Positions 1-12,738 are shown, numbered from the stretch's first letter. The stretch: DNA of 51,342 nucleotides from Lingula anatina (GCF_001039355.2 NW_019774624.1:1866540-1917881); one strand, 5' to 3'. Translations and numbers: made by a program. Notes: a model not told the origin generated them from the sequence alone.

Positions 1-700
1 GTTTTTCTCAAAATGATCAAATATGCACATTTATTACCTGCTAGATATGTATCACAGTGTAATAATAATGTGTAAAGCACTAAAAAATAAACTGAATTTG
101 ATAGTGAATTAGCTGGCATTAGTTCCAACCCTTTGTAATACTATAAGTATTCCTATTACATATGACGGCCATCTTGGACTTTCTCAAAATGCCCAAGAAT
201 ACTGTTAGTTACTCACCACATACATATTGTGTGGGTAGAAAGGATGTGGAAAAACACTCAGAAACCAGCTTAATTTGATAGTGAAAAATTAATCTTTCCA
301 GTTGCCATTAGTTGAATCACCGTATACTAGAATTCCTGTGGCACATGGCAGCCATCTTGGATTTTCCAAAATGCCCAAGAACACTTCGTAGTTACTCACC
401 ACAAACATATTATGTGGGTAACAAAGATCTGAGAAGCAGACTTAATTTGACAGTGGACAACGTATCGTTCTAGCTGGTAATAGTTGTGCACTAGTATTCC
501 TATGGTTGTTTCTATGGCAAATGACAGCCATCTTGGATTTTTTCAAAAAGTCCAAGGGAACTTGTTTGCTATTTGACATATATAAATAAAATGGGTAATA
601 AGGGTATGGAAAACTTTGAGAAAATAATTTATTTGATAAAAATCAACATAGGCATATACATATTTCTAAAGAATTCAATAAATTGGCGGCCATTTTGGAT
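1..700. repeat. Degenerate tandem repeat, about four units of ~178 bp
   Basis: The block with GCCATCTTGGA recurs near 168, 346 and 526, and as a diverged copy (GGCCATTTTGGA) near 685. The companion block (TTAATTTGATAGTGA and variants) recurs near 95, 272, 443 and 627. Spacing is about 173-183 bp. The first unit starts at or before the window edge. The units are well diverged, so this is an old array. No protein is evident. Confidence 0.75.
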
Positions 701-1238
701 TTTTTGGCCAAACGGTAATTTTTTTCCGTGGGCTACGGCTCTAATTTGATTTAGAATGTCAAAAGGTACCCACATGCAAAATTTGGTGCTTTTATCCGCC
801 GTGTCATGATTTTTTCCTTAAGCCACCGGACTATTAAGGACAAAATATGCACAACTTACACAGCATACGTTATTCCTCTTGGGCTGTCCGCTAAACTAAA
901 AATACACAAGGTATAAATCCACATACACTTTCTTTTGTAGTTCTGTGAAGTTTATTTGTTTAAAAAGAGCTTAATGAACTCAGTGCTGCCTTTCGAAATT
1001 TTGTCACAATGTCAGCTCTTCTGGCTTGCTTTCGGATAATCAAAGAAAAAGTACGACCAGTACAGAAATTCACGTGGCATTTTAATTTGCAATATATCAA
1101 AACAGGACTGAAGATTAAATATGCAGTAACTGTGATACAACTCGGATACTGTTCAGATTTTAAATCCTATCAACTTTTCGCTATGGAAAAAAAAAGCTGT
1201 GTAATCACTGGATTCCGATACCAAAAAATGAGACTTAC

Positions 1239-4200
1239 GAGCAATGGTCACATCTCAGCGGGCTTCCTCTGATCCATACATTCTGTTTCCAGTTCTTAAA
1301 GGCAGTTATGCGCTTAAAGACAACCTCCTCCGTCGGTCTGTAGTCGTTACCTTCTTTAAGGAGAGCATCCGTGGAGCTTAACTTGTTGTCCATGAAAAAG
1401 CCATCCTGTGGAAAAACAGGGAACTTTCATCGGGTTGACAATGACAATATGTTAACAAATCTCAAAATCTAGTTTCCTTTCAACTTACAGCAGATTAACA
1501 CTAACTAACAAAGATAATAGGAAGTCAAAGATACTGTAAAAAATAAAATACGCTTTTCGTGAGGGCGTATCAAGTGTATCAAGTGTATATGTAGGTAAAA
1601 TATCCTACAGCGTTTTAAAAGAGCCCATACTATTAAACTGCAACCAAAAGTAAATCTTTCAGCGAATCTCCAAGAAAGGACATTCAGTGAAGTATAAAAA
1701 ACGGTAATTTTTATTACCATTTCAAAATCTAAAGACGAAGGAAAATTTCTGAACAAAAAATCGAATCAAACAGAAAATACCTATATCCAAAACTGCGCTA
1801 TATTTTCAACAGGTATAAAACAAAAAATAACATACCCTATTGGAATGAACCACGTTGTTCTCAATTTGAGGCACAGGAAATCTACTGGCCTCGCCTTCCG
1901 CCCACACTGGAGGGTCCATTGAAGCTGAAAGCCCGTTCGGTGACTCGGGAAAGATTATCCAAATGCCCTTATCCTGCAAATTTTAACTGTTTAATCAGCG
2001 ATGCGGGCCCGTGTGTGTGTGCGTGCGTGTGTGTTTAACCAAAGTTCGTAAGCGACAAGTTTTGTTGAAACCATGCGCTCCCACGAGTAGAATGAACATA
2101 GTCATAAATTTCTTTTCCGGAGAAAATACTGTATATTGCATTTGCAAAACTTGGAATAATAAGTTAGAACACCAGTTTCAATCTTTTCCCTCTACGCAAG
2201 CCAATGAACTGATTTGTAACGTTTGGAAATTATGAATGAAGATGAAGTGCAATTGGGCTTAAAAATTCTGATTAACTTCACAAAGATACAAAGTCAATGA
2301 CGTTACATGACCATACAAAAATAAAGTAGGTGCTCAATTCGAGGTCTGGAAAAATTACTCGATAATAATGGATAAAAAAGTTCCGCAACTGCAGTCAGTC
2401 TTGTCGACTTGTTGCCCCCGGACTATTAAAATATGTTTCTTTTTTAAATTAGAAATTATGAAAGTTTGACCTAATAAACATTTTACTATGGGATTAAGCA
2501 CGGTACTGTTTAAAAAACATTGGTCTTCATCTTTACGTACCTCCGAACCCCCAGCAACGTTGTTTCTCAGGTAAGTATCCGGGCTCTTTATCCAAAATGT
2601 AGCTGGCCTGGAGGAAATAACCATATTGCTGTCAGCGTTACAGTGTCTAATATTTCTTGAAAAGATCCCTATATGAAACAAATTTAGCAAATGATTTTAA
2701 ATATTGGCGAAAAAATCTCTGATATTTAGTTCCAAGGGGCTAAATCAAACCTTCGAGAAGGGCAATTAGTTCGCTGATAAAACATTTATACCCAAGGGAC
2801 ATTATCTGCCCTGAGTGTCAGGGCACTATAAAACTAGCTTGCTCACATGTACCTTTTCATGTGGTAGATTTACAGTATTGCTATCGAGCCGGCAATACTG
2901 AAATCTAGAACCTAGGGTAGGCCTACATCCATCCTGACAGATCGCCAATGCGGACAAGACACGTGTAACTCGTACCTGTATCTCACCGAACGGGCAATTT
3001 ATTTTCTAGCTAAAATATGTTCTTAACGTTACTTACGCGGTGTCGGTGGGAATGAGAACCCCGTTCATTGTCCCAATACCAAGATTTCCATCGAATACAG
3101 TCCGCCTTTCCGACCCGTCCTCCAGGAAGTAGCAGTGGCCGATACTGAGGTAGGCAAGGTTGTCCACGACCTAAAGTATTACAGTCAGGGACTCAGTTCC
3201 AATCAATAGGCGCATTCAGATTCACACAACATACTAGCTGGGTTGGTCCAACTTTGGGAATGAGGTTATCGCTAAAGTGCACTAGCTGCTCGAGGAGGCG
3301 TGTCAGACAATTAAGCTTTTTCTACTGATTGCACTTTAGGGAGAATCCCCTGCAGAGTTGGGACGACCCATCTAGTACGATGTGTAAATCTGAATGCAGT
3401 CATCGAGAGTACTACCTGATTTATCATCCACTCTAAACCCCCTCCTCCTCCATATAGGATGCGGTTATGCCGCCATCCCTCAGAATTACGAAATCTTGAG
3501 TAGAGAGGATTAACTTGTATACACATAAAAAACATTGAAATAAACGAAACTTTTATTAAGTGAAAGAAGAGGTCATTGACAGGTCTTTTGAATGTACAGT
3601 AAGAGCGAAAAATAACAAGATCTAGATATATTTTACATGGAAGCCAACTAAAAACATGCATTTTACATATAGTGCGTCAGTAAATCTAAAGTCAATTTGC
3701 CATTAGTTGGTTGTTTAATTTCATAGCCCATACATGATACAATCATGACATGGCGCTTTTCATATGACCTCACAACTGCGATGACTCTGTGATGTCAGAG
3801 TGACGTGACCGTGACGTGTTTTGAAGTCATATTTTGCCATAAACACTGACCTGAACACCGCTGGTGCCGTGCACGGTAACACAGCGCGATACTGAGTGGT
3901 GAATAGAGTTCTGCCTAACGTACGGACTGGGCACCCCCTCTGTCGTGTCGGTGTCCCCACACATGTGAAAATGGATGGGGTAGGTTCCTAGTGAATTTGA
4001 TTTAATGGATAAATACATACACCTGTGCATACATGTATGTGGACATGAATTATATAATAAAACAATTATAGCCATCTGCTTTTGGTCAGTACGAAGAATG
4101 TTATTGTTCACCCCACCCAAAATTTATAATTGTATAATATTTAAAAGGTGTGAAATGCTAATATTATGAGTTTGGGAGCAATTCTTTGTAAACACTGGCC

Positions 4201-4822
4201 TATGGTTAATAAATATTTTTTAAAAAACAACAAACGGAACGTCTTGAGGACTTGAGGGTAATTTGATGCTATATCTGACGAGTTTTGATTGATTTCGCTG
4301 GTGCATTTGGAGAAATATTTAAAATTTAGACACTTTCAATAGTTTGCTAATACGTACCGAGAACTGCATGCTGCCCCATGTGCTCAAACTCAGCGCCTTC
4401 AATGTTGACAGAGCCAAAATGGTGATGTACCTGTCAATGCAACAATATGGGAAATTTAGGGCAAATTTTAATCCAAATATCAGCCATATTACGTGAGATA
4501 TTGATTTTGCAGCAATTAAAACGTAAATATCACATAAAGCTACATGATGCTGAAGCTTTTCCACAAATAAGCCTACAGCTTCAGATGCATGCAATTAAAT
4601 GTTTTGTATTGGAAGTATTTATAAAAGAAAAACCTATGGAAAGTAAACTAACTTTCAAGTGTCCTCCAAATATATCTATGTCAAATACGTCGCAGTGATT
4701 ATCGCCATAACAAGAGAGTTCACGTTCCCCCCTTATGACGACATTCCTGGTGAGCACCCCGACGTCCGCGCGTTCGTCTACATTATCAATCATCTCACCA
4801 AAATGATCAAACCACAAGGGTG
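1239..4822 (-). CDS. Parallel beta-helix core exons of the CEMIP-like gene
   Basis: Seven exons (4653-4822, 4358-4430, 3851-3987, 3037-3170, 2541-2646, 1836-1973, 1239-1405) cover the PbH1-repeat part of the protein. Visible motifs in order: ADVGVLTRNVVIRG, CDVFDIDIFGGHLK, HMGQHAVLGTYPIHFHMCGD, SIHHSVSRCVTVHG, IGHCYFLEDGSERRTVFDGN, ATFWIKSPDTYLRNNVAGGS, IWIIFPESP and the VWIRGSPL stretch that parallels AWVRGGD of vertebrates. The short exon 2541-2646 is easy to miss but fits in phase 2 to phase 0 and carries the expected TFWI-P----NN-AAGS block. The last exon ends in phase 2 at a GTAAGT donor, so coding continues off the left edge. Confidence 0.9.
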
Positions 4823-5378
4823 CTGAAACAAAAGAAGTCAACTTATATTATCATAACTTAAAATGGAATAAAACGTGAACATGAATAAGATGCAAAAGGC
4901 AAGTAAAGAGACAGATTGGCAGATATATAAGGAAAAAATAAAGATAATAATAATAAATGGAATGGGATGATTGGAACTAAACATAGTCATCTACTACAAA
5001 TGGAGTGATACAGACGTGCCTAGTTATACCGTAAAATTGAGACTGTTTGCCATCCAGGAAAAATCTTTAAATCTACAAGAATATATCAATTGTTGAATAC
5101 CATCCAAATAGATTCATTCAATAATCGTTAACGAAGTTTTTGATTCAGCATACAAGAGGACTGAGGGTTGAGATTGGGAAAATTTGTAAAGAAGAGAGGA
5201 CGACGGGTGGGTGGGTGGATGGGGGGGAGGGGGTGCATCTAAAAACAGCTTATTGACGGGTACGTAATGAACTTACAGTCTAAATCCACTCTCGTCTTCC
5301 TCACATTTGTGACGGTTCTTATTTCTGTCTGCATCCAGTTGTAGTCCGTGGATCCTATCAGTATCTCATCCCCTTTGA

Positions 5379-5409
<31 letters not shown>

Positions 5410-8400
5410 TATCATCAATACAAAAAATACGACAATAAGTTATATTTGTGTTGATAATGTCAGACATCAGAACTGTAACAGCAGGCATCCGACACTCTTT
5501 ACCAGAGCATTTGCAGCGAGAGACAAGATGTGTAACTAAGTGATTTGAGATTTAATTCATAAAGCAATGTCTGATAATATAGTATCATGAAGATTTAGAG
5601 AGCATTTATTTACTAATAAAATGTCGTTCGTGTATCTTTATATGCACGTTCATTATTACTACTATAAAGTTAATCCATAGCGAAATGGAACATTGGATAA
5701 AAGTGCCTTGAACTGCATATTTTAATATTTAAAAATATATTAAACAACGAAAAGAATAGAGCAAATCGTTTTTAAAAAGACAACATGAAAACATTTTTCT
5801 ATCTATGAGGAACGAATTATGTTTCGACTCCTTCATTAAAGGGTGTTGATCACATGAGTGACTCCCCGATGTGAGTTTCTATGTCAGCGTATCTTGACCA
5901 CCGTTCTCGCCCGCTTCTTAACACAAAAATGGTATTTAAGGGAGCATCCAGATAAAACCATCCTACAAGCTGGATCAATTCAACTCTGCGGGTATTCTCG
6001 CTAAAGTGCAGTCAATGTAATCCGCTAAATGGTCTGACACGCCTCCTCGACCAGGAACGGGGTAATAGCTATCATGCGCGATCGGCTCTCGAAAGCTCTT
6101 TTACTCGAGGAGGCGTATTAGACAATTAGGTGATTACACTGAATGCTCTTTAACGAGAATCCCCCTCAGAATTAGATCGATTCAGCTAGTTCGATGGGTT
6201 TATCTGAACAAGGTCTAAACAATGCAGTTAAAATTGTTCGTCAACTTACCTACGTTCCACGACGAAACGTCATCTGCAAGGAACAGCGACGTGGTTCTAA
6301 AATCAGTCTGTTCCAAAGCCTGAAACCGCACGTACTGTCTTTGTTGCTTTGTCAATCTCTTCGGCTGTTGTTTGACACTGTTTCCACTCTGGACCATGTA
6401 CTTCGCACCCTTGATGGTCAGGGTCAAGATTTTTGTCTCGGTGAACACATGTCCACGCATTTGGGCCAGTTCTTCAACCGTGTCCTCTTCCTTGCCTACA
6501 TACAGAATGAACAAAGTTTTACTCATAGCATAAACGTAAGAATTCTGCAAAAAGGTTTTTAATTACTAACTAATTTATTTATTTATTTTAGTTGTAAATT
6601 ATGAACAAGTACACGAAGAGCTAAGTGCAATTTTCTACTGTATTATGTTTTTAGCATATTCATAATCTTTATGTCAAAAGGAAAGGATATGTCTTTGATA
6701 ATAATTATATGCTTTTAGTACATATGTCATGATAAGGACAATTCTAATTTTAAAAACTACATTAAATCTAAAAGAAAATAGCACAATTCGAGATCATGTA
6801 TGAACACTCACAGCGGTTGCCTTGAAGAGTACATAGGCCTACATGCAGTTTTTTTAAAGTCCTTTCAATGTAAACTGATACAGATTGGGTACAAGAAGCA
6901 GGAAGAGAACATTTTCACAAGATAAAAAAAAATACCCTTATATGTATGGATAGTTGTCAAAGGTGATTTATCTCTCTCTCTCTCCCTAATTGCATCTGCT
7001 AAGGAAATGACACAGTGTAAAAACGGATGCTTCCAGTACATACAATAGATGATACCATATGCCCGGCTCTCAAAACAAAGCCATTGTATGCCTTCTACCA
7101 GGACCGCATTTTATATTATGTGAACTTTTTCTCTGACGAATTACTTTCAATTTAACCAGAGACATTTCTGTGAATATCTAGTGAAAAAAAAACAATCTGT
7201 GACCCTGGTAGAGGGTAGGCATTGTGTATTTTGCAGCCAAATTGATGGGCCGCAGTTTCGTGGTTTTGCCACTCTGCACAAGTTCCCTTACTTTCTGATA
7301 TCTACACGAGTTTCATAAAATCTTTCTTTGTCATGTTTCTTTGGTTGGAAGACTAAAAAGGACCAAAGTCGAAAAGGCACAAGGGAAAATTAAATCCTAC
7401 GTATATATTACTGAAACACATAGGCCCTATCCGTTTCTTAAAAACAATCTTTTAAGATCATTAACATCATTAAAATGACTAATGCAATAATATTTTTTAC
7501 ACGCAGTCACACGGAGTTGCAAATATAGAAAGATATTTACCTTTGATAAAAATGGCGGCATACGCGTCTCCTTGTTGGAAATTCCTAAGCTGTGTGGCCC
7601 CCTTTTCCTCCAGTGCCGTCAGAAGGGGCTCCAAATCAAAAGTGGAATCGGGGCGCACGACTTCTTCTCGAACCGCCAACATGGCAAGTTGACCGGAAGT
7701 CATTTCTAGCAAGTGTGAAGTACGACTATATATCAGCAGTTCTCCAAACTATACATTTCAAAATAGTAAAAAAAAGTAAGGTCAGAAGAATAGGAATTGA
7801 TTCGCAATGGCATAAGAAACCCGTCCTATATTTTGATCCACTTACGTCATTTTACATCAAAATATGCTCTTTTTGAAGGGTTTCAAAGCATACCTTTTTT
7901 ATATAGACAACGGACCAAAAACCAATGCATATATCAGACATACATGTATGACATGCAATGTTGATCGAACATAATCAAACGTACCCCTGATTCTAGCTGG
8001 AAGATCTTCTTCTATGTCCTGCCTAACGTTAGACTCATAAACGGTTTTGTTCGTTGCAACAAGCTCCTTCTTTTTGTAATTGAACTCATAAAGATATATA
8101 CCGCGGTCAAATTTGTCCCAGCTGCTTCCCAACTGAAATAGAGACATACTTGACGTGTTCAGACACGGGTAAAATTATGATTTCAATCCAAATGACTATT
8201 TCTACCAGTACAAAATTTTTCAGCTGTTGGCCTTTGTGTAAACTGATATAACCTACCTTCAGTAGTAAAAGTGAATTGATAAAATGGGGGCATGACGCAG
8301 ACAATAAATGTCCTTATTTACAGACAAGGACATAAAAAAAGTGTTCTTTGAATTGGAATCGCTTCGAAGAAAATTTAGTTGATCTTTGTACTCACATCAT

Positions 8401-9787
8401 GCGAGAACAGGAGTCCATCATCGGCTGTCGAAGGTTTCACAACGGACTGTGTCAGTTTCGTCCAGGATATTTTATCAGCTCCGTGAATTTCCAGGTTTCC
8501 ATTGTCTACTCCTATAAACTTTTGCCCAAAGTCTGTCACGTCCGGGATGTCGTCTCGTTTCCCTGAAAAAACGTTAGGAACTTAACCAGAATCCTAAAGT
8601 CTGAGAATACTCTATAAGGAGGTTGCGTTTTCTCGTCTTTTCGTCGACCTTTTGCGTGAACATACTAAACTTTTGGGTTTCAACGGATTCATAGTCCCAT
8701 CAGACCTCTTGCGGTGTTTTGGCATTTTTCGCTTGAACCCCCCGCCCACTCCCCCAACAGAAAAAGAACATCTTCTTACCTCTAAGTGTAATGATAGCCT
8801 TCTTATCTGCTGGATACTTGCATTCTTCAGACCCAATAATTAGAGATCCGTTATTGGCAATCAGTATGTAGTAAGTGCTTACATGTAGATCAGTCCCTTC
8901 CGTATTAATCCCCCATATCAGACGCCCGTCACGCCTGATCTTAATTGCTTTGAGAGGAGGGGGTGACGTGTCCAGCAGTATGGACAACCCGTCTTCGATG
9001 ATGACAACACTGTCCTCGGTGGGCACCTGAATAAACAAACTTTTTTCGTGTCAAATAAAAGCCATACTAAGAAACACTGGTACTTCACCCAAGTGGTCTT
9101 TTTTAAAAATAGTTACATGCACGCTGGTATTATGTTAGGGCCTGTTAAGAAGCACTCTGATCCGCGGACTAACAGATCCGCGGATCAAATATTTCGCGCA
9201 CTTGACAATGGACACCCCCCCCCCCCAACTCCCACGCGCGCCGTCCCAGGGGCAGAGCAATTAAACATCGGCATGCTCTCTAGTGGGCCGCGCCTTATTT
9301 AATCGTTCGTAAAACGCTTTTGGTCTAATAAATTAGAAAATTCACTATATCGCCACGTAAGACTATTAACGACTTAAACGTGAATTAGGTTAAGTTCAAT
9401 GTGATGCACATTCCACTCAAGTGTTCTAGCGCAGAGTAACACACTTCCTAATATTTTTAAGGCAAAAGGATGCCGTATGCAAAAAAACTAACCAAAATCG
9501 TATGGATTTATAATTTGTTACAGAAGTTTTTGACGAATTTCTATTATTCACCAGGCAGGTCAATCAAAATGGTTTATCTGATTATATTATAATCAAATAT
9601 GAATCCATATTCATTCCGATTTGATTTAAGATATCCAATTTAAAATCACTTTGTAGCTATTTCAGGAGCTGCGCTTCCACCAACTAACTAACTAACTAAT
9701 GGCTACTCACAGAGTTCTCTGGCCAGCTCTGTGGGTCACTCCATGGCTTCAGGCCAGTTTCTCCCCACGGACACGCGCTAGTATCGC
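1239..9787 (-). CDS. CEMIP/TMEM2-like G8-domain hyaluronan-binding protein, 14 internal exons, partial at both ends
   Basis: Vertebrate CEMIP (KIAA1199) and CEMIP2/TMEM2 are secreted or membrane proteins that bind hyaluronan and promote its breakdown. Fourteen exons join in one frame (about 690 residues): 9711-9787, 8780-9026, 8396-8562, 7985-8132, 7541-7705, 6250-6495, 5277-5372, 4653-4822, 4358-4430, 3851-3987, 3037-3170, 2541-2646, 1836-1973, 1239-1405. All have AG acceptors and GT donors and compatible phases. In order they encode a G8 domain, an ILEI/GG-like region, and the parallel beta-helix core with family motifs such as LADDVSSW, VLTRNVVI, DIFGGHLK, YPIHFHMCGD, SIHHSVSRCVTVHG and IGHCYFLEDG. 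Human CEMIP has about 1,360 residues, so roughly half the protein is missing: the signal-peptide exon should lie above 9787 and the C-terminal exons below position 1. I cannot tell CEMIP from CEMIP2, because the membrane segment or signal that separates them is not visible. Confidence 0.93.
3209..3400. mobile_element. MITE-like element, same family as 5940-6215
   Basis: The ends GCGCATTCAGATTCACAC and, inverted, TGCATTCAGATTTACACA form terminal inverted repeats of about 40-70 bp, enclosing a GAGGAGGCGTGTCAGAC segment. The element lies in a CEMIP-like intron. It shares its TIR and internal GAGGAGGCGT motif with 5940-6215. I see no clean target-site duplication, so the ends are approximate. Confidence 0.6.
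5382..5409. repeat. (AAT)n microsatellite
   Basis: About nine AAT units, just upstream on the minus strand of the acceptor of exon 5277-5372, only about 10 bp from the splice site. Confidence 0.9.
5940..6215. mobile_element. MITE with TAA target duplication (PIF/Harbinger-like)
   Basis: The left end GGGAGCATCCAGATAAAACC and the inverted right end GACCTTGTTCAGATAAACCC are related TIRs that continue inward for about 60 bp (ATTCTCGCTAAAG / ATTCTCGTTAAAG). TAA flanks both sides (5937-5939 and 6216-6218). A TWA target duplication is typical of PIF/Harbinger elements. At 276 bp with no transposase it is non-autonomous. It sits in the intron between CEMIP-like exons 6250-6495 and 5277-5372. Confidence 0.75.
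7541..8562 (-). CDS. GG/ILEI-like region exons of the CEMIP-like gene
   Basis: Three exons, 8396-8562, 7985-8132 and 7541-7705. The first encodes FIGVDNGNLEIHGADKISWT, matching the glycine-rich linker after G8 in CEMIP proteins (LGV-KGG-LELHG--K-SWT). The next two encode the segment with EPLLTALEEKGATQLRNF and GDAYAAIFIKG, which matches the ILEI/FAM3-like GG domain (ERLGS ... GYR-AWALVG). The domain family is known in secreted or lumenal proteins; the assignment here rests on motif order and spacing. Confidence 0.85.
8780..9787 (-). CDS. G8 domain exons of the CEMIP-like gene
   Basis: Exon 9711-9787 enters in phase 1 and encodes CPWGETGLKPWSDPQSWPEN, the usual lead into a G8 domain. Exon 8780-9026 continues in phase 0 with VPTEDSVVIIEDG, then the beta-rich stretch ending in GSLIIGSEECKYP and AIITLRG. 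The eight conserved glycines and the SEEC cysteine are the family hallmarks. The incoming phase 1 means at least one coding exon must lie upstream. It should hold the start codon and signal peptide, and I could not find it between 9788 and 12800. Confidence 0.9.
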
Positions 9788-11188
9788 CTTGAAACACAAA
9801 TAATAAAAGAATAAAACCGTACCAAGATCCATTTCCGTTTCTACGTTGCATTTCTGATGAATATCATCAAAGTGCGACGATCGAATTTCCACTGGGGAAG
9901 AATCCTGGAGTTGCTGTTTTTATGCACTTCATTAATTGCATGGAAGTCTGCTGATGATAGCCCTTTGAGGAAAGGTGTATCCTGGTATGGAGACTCGGTC
10001 AAAGAGCGGGTATAATTTACCAAAATTGATCTAAAAACAATTTTTTCCAGTAAGGTTCAAGGTAGCAAAGGGGGAGGGGTGTTTTCGATGTCCGTTTTCC
10101 TAACTCTAACTAATGGGACAAATCCTGTGTGTTACAACAATCTCGAAGATTCAATTTTATTAGCATGTTGAAATTAACATTACAATCAATATCGCACTTT
10201 AATGAATTATTTAGTAAAAGAAAAAAGAGTAAATTTTCCAGGAAAGGAGATAATTGATGATTTGATGCTAAAATATACCCCACGTGCAAAACAACTAAAA
10301 TAATTCTAGGGCGCAACGAGTCAAGGCTAATAATGCCACTATAAAGTCAGTGTATATCTTGTCCTTGTCTTGGATAAATGTGCTTATTAGCTTTATCTCT
10401 TGTACAGTTGTAATTATTAAGACTCAAATAATCGTTTTTGAGACTCCAGCAACTCCCATTGAACTTAAATTGACTTTGAACAGTGATTGCTGCCGCGACA
10501 CATGTACATGAACCAGTAATATACCTTCATAATGATCAATATACAAAATTGGTACCGCTATAAAGCCATCTGGAATTTCGAAACCTCTTATGTATCTGTT
10601 TTACTGAGCAAAGACCATCTTTATTCAGCGTCAAATACCCATCTTCAGTTTTCTTATGTTATTCTGGTAAACCGCCATTAAAACAAACAATAACCATGCC
10701 AGTGTATAAGTACTTGTATTAGAATATAATTGATGTCTATGAACAGCAGATTTATATATAAATCGTCTTTAATGATAAATTTCTGGGATGTGTTTCCACT
10801 GTAAAAATTAATTTCATTGTGCCAGCGTGGGTCGTTGTTTGTTTTCGTTGACAAACCTCTATAAGTTATTCAACGATTTTGTTTTACGCCACTTTTGTCT
10901 CACCGCTCCTCTGTTCAATATCAAATTAGTTAATTTATAATAAAGAGAAATTCGAAAAAGAAAAAATACATTACTATCTGTTTAAATACGATTTTATGAA
11001 AATTTCCCGAAGTCATATCTCTATGCCCACACATCATGCAAAGCTACTATTTTTTTCCAATTCAGACCTTAAAAGCTATACAACTCCTCAAATAAAAGTG
11101 CCTGGCGTCGATAGTTCCCTCTGAAATGTACTGGAAGGCATGGCATTCTAAATGACTGGTCAGTCATTACAACTAAATCATGAAATTA

Positions 11189-11481
11189 CAGTGGCAGATT
11201 TGGGAGGGGGTGTCAGCGGGGTCCTGACCCCCCTTTTTGATTTCTCATAAAAAAAAAATACAAATAAAAAGGTCTAGTTGAATCACAGTTCTAAACCGTA
11301 CCAAATGGCGCCATTTGCCCTCTAAAACACCAATTTTTTATCGGCGACCGCGAGCGTGTCCAGAACCTGACGCTAAGGGGTGAGGGTCGGCCTCGCAATC
11401 CGAGACTTGTCAATCCCTAAAAAAAAAAAAAAAAAAAAAACTGGACCCCCCCTCCTTTAAAAAATTCAGGATCCGCCCCTG
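11189..11481 (+). mobile_element. hAT-like non-autonomous element, copy 1
   Basis: It starts CAGTGGCAGATTTGGGAGGG and ends, in inverse, CAGGGGCGGATCC, a common hAT-type terminal motif. The interior carries TCCTGACCCCCC and CACAGTTCTAAACCGTA, both shared in opposite orientation with 12493-12738. Flanks are AATTA on the left and AATTT on the right, a near-match 5 bp target duplication. It contains an internal A-run and has no transposase. Confidence 0.7.
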
Positions 11482-12492
11482 AATTTCTTATTACACAAAA
11501 TAATCGAATCCAAGCTCATGGGCGGGTCAAGCCATGATTTGCGAGTAGGAGGAATTGCTTTTATTATCAAGGACAATTCATTTAGGTGGGTAATTCCCGT
11601 AAAGAGTACCTTTCAAAGCAATAAACATCGCTCGTTACGCGCCCCCCCCCCCCCCCTCCCCTCGGTTTAACACAAATTCAGCCTCAGGACAATTTTTCGC
11701 ACGTTGTTTGATGCCCAGCGACGTGATAAGTTGTCACTACACCACCGACAGCCAGAACTAGCCTCCTTTTCATGACTGATAAAATGTCAAATGTCATAGA
11801 TGCATAGGTCACAGAGCCTGAAATATAGTCCTTCTATTTCAATTAAAAATTATGAACTGAAATGCTTTTGAATGCGTGAATTTACTTCGTATCTTAATGA
11901 TGTCCTCCACTGTTACTTAATTATTGTTGGCATAGATGAATTTTTCAGTGATTTATAAAAGGTACTTTTAATGCTGAGCGTAGTGATACGAGATATGAAA
12001 AGCGGGAAACCAGTGGCATTCAAGATTCTGCGGTAAACGAGGGCGAAATACGGCACACCAATAAGACTCATCAGTACCTGTTAACTGGACAGAAAACACC
12101 TTACGGTAATGTCCTCATCGTTTTTATTAATATTTTTATCAAAATATTACTCGTATTCATAATTATTGTTGGCATTTTTTTAAAAAAATATTAGACTATT
12201 CGTTTGATAGACGAGAGGCTATTGTTGGGGAAAATGATCATTTGTATCTTTGATAAGGTCATTAACCTTGTTATTTTATAACGTACCTAAAACACCATAA
12301 AACTATTTATATGATATTATAGAATACTTCTACACTAGACTGCCATAACGTGAAATGTGTGTTCAAATCAGTTAAGTAATTTTGAATGAATTCAATACAG
12401 TCGCAAAATATACCCCATGTATACGTAGACCGTAAAATGCCGCGCTCTAGTGCTTGGAGTGCAAGTCACTGTACACTGATATGGGTTATACC

Positions 12493-12738
12493 CAGGGCCG
12501 AATCCCGGATTATTTGAAGGGGGGGGGGATACGCAGATGCAAAGCCTCCCCCCTCCCCCACTTGGCGTGGGGCCCGATGAAGAGCACCGAAAATTTTTGG
12601 TTTTTTAGAGGGCCAATGACGCCATTTGTTACGGTTTAGAACTATGATTCAGCTAGTTAAAATTCTAATTTCAAGAGGGGACCAGAAATCAAAGGGGGGT
12701 GTCAGGACCCCCCTGACCCCCCTCTAAATCTGCCACTG
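12493..12738 (-). mobile_element. hAT-like non-autonomous element, copy 2 (inverted)
   Basis: Read on the minus strand it begins CAGTGGCAGATTTAGAGGGG and ends near GGGATTCGGCCCTG, matching the termini of 11189-11481. The internal ATAGTTCTAAACCGTAACAA and GGTCCTGACACCCCCC blocks also match. ATACC lies directly against both ends (12488-12492 and 12739-12743), a perfect 5 bp target duplication. Confidence 0.75.

Noticed and set aside
1-700. Tandem repeats as a CRISPR array
   Set aside because: Units are ~178 bp and degenerate, with no short exact repeats and unique spacers, and the genome is animal.
2541-2646. Possibility that this short minus-strand segment is non-coding
   Set aside because: It fits the required phase on both sides and encodes the expected ATFWIKSP and NNVAGGS block, so it was kept as a CEMIP-like exon.
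10266-10316. Minus-strand hydrophobic stretch (RIILVVLHVGYILA) as the missing CEMIP signal-peptide exon
   Set aside because: The frame has no ATG before an upstream stop; it would begin at a TTG codon. No splice donor in the right phase was evident.
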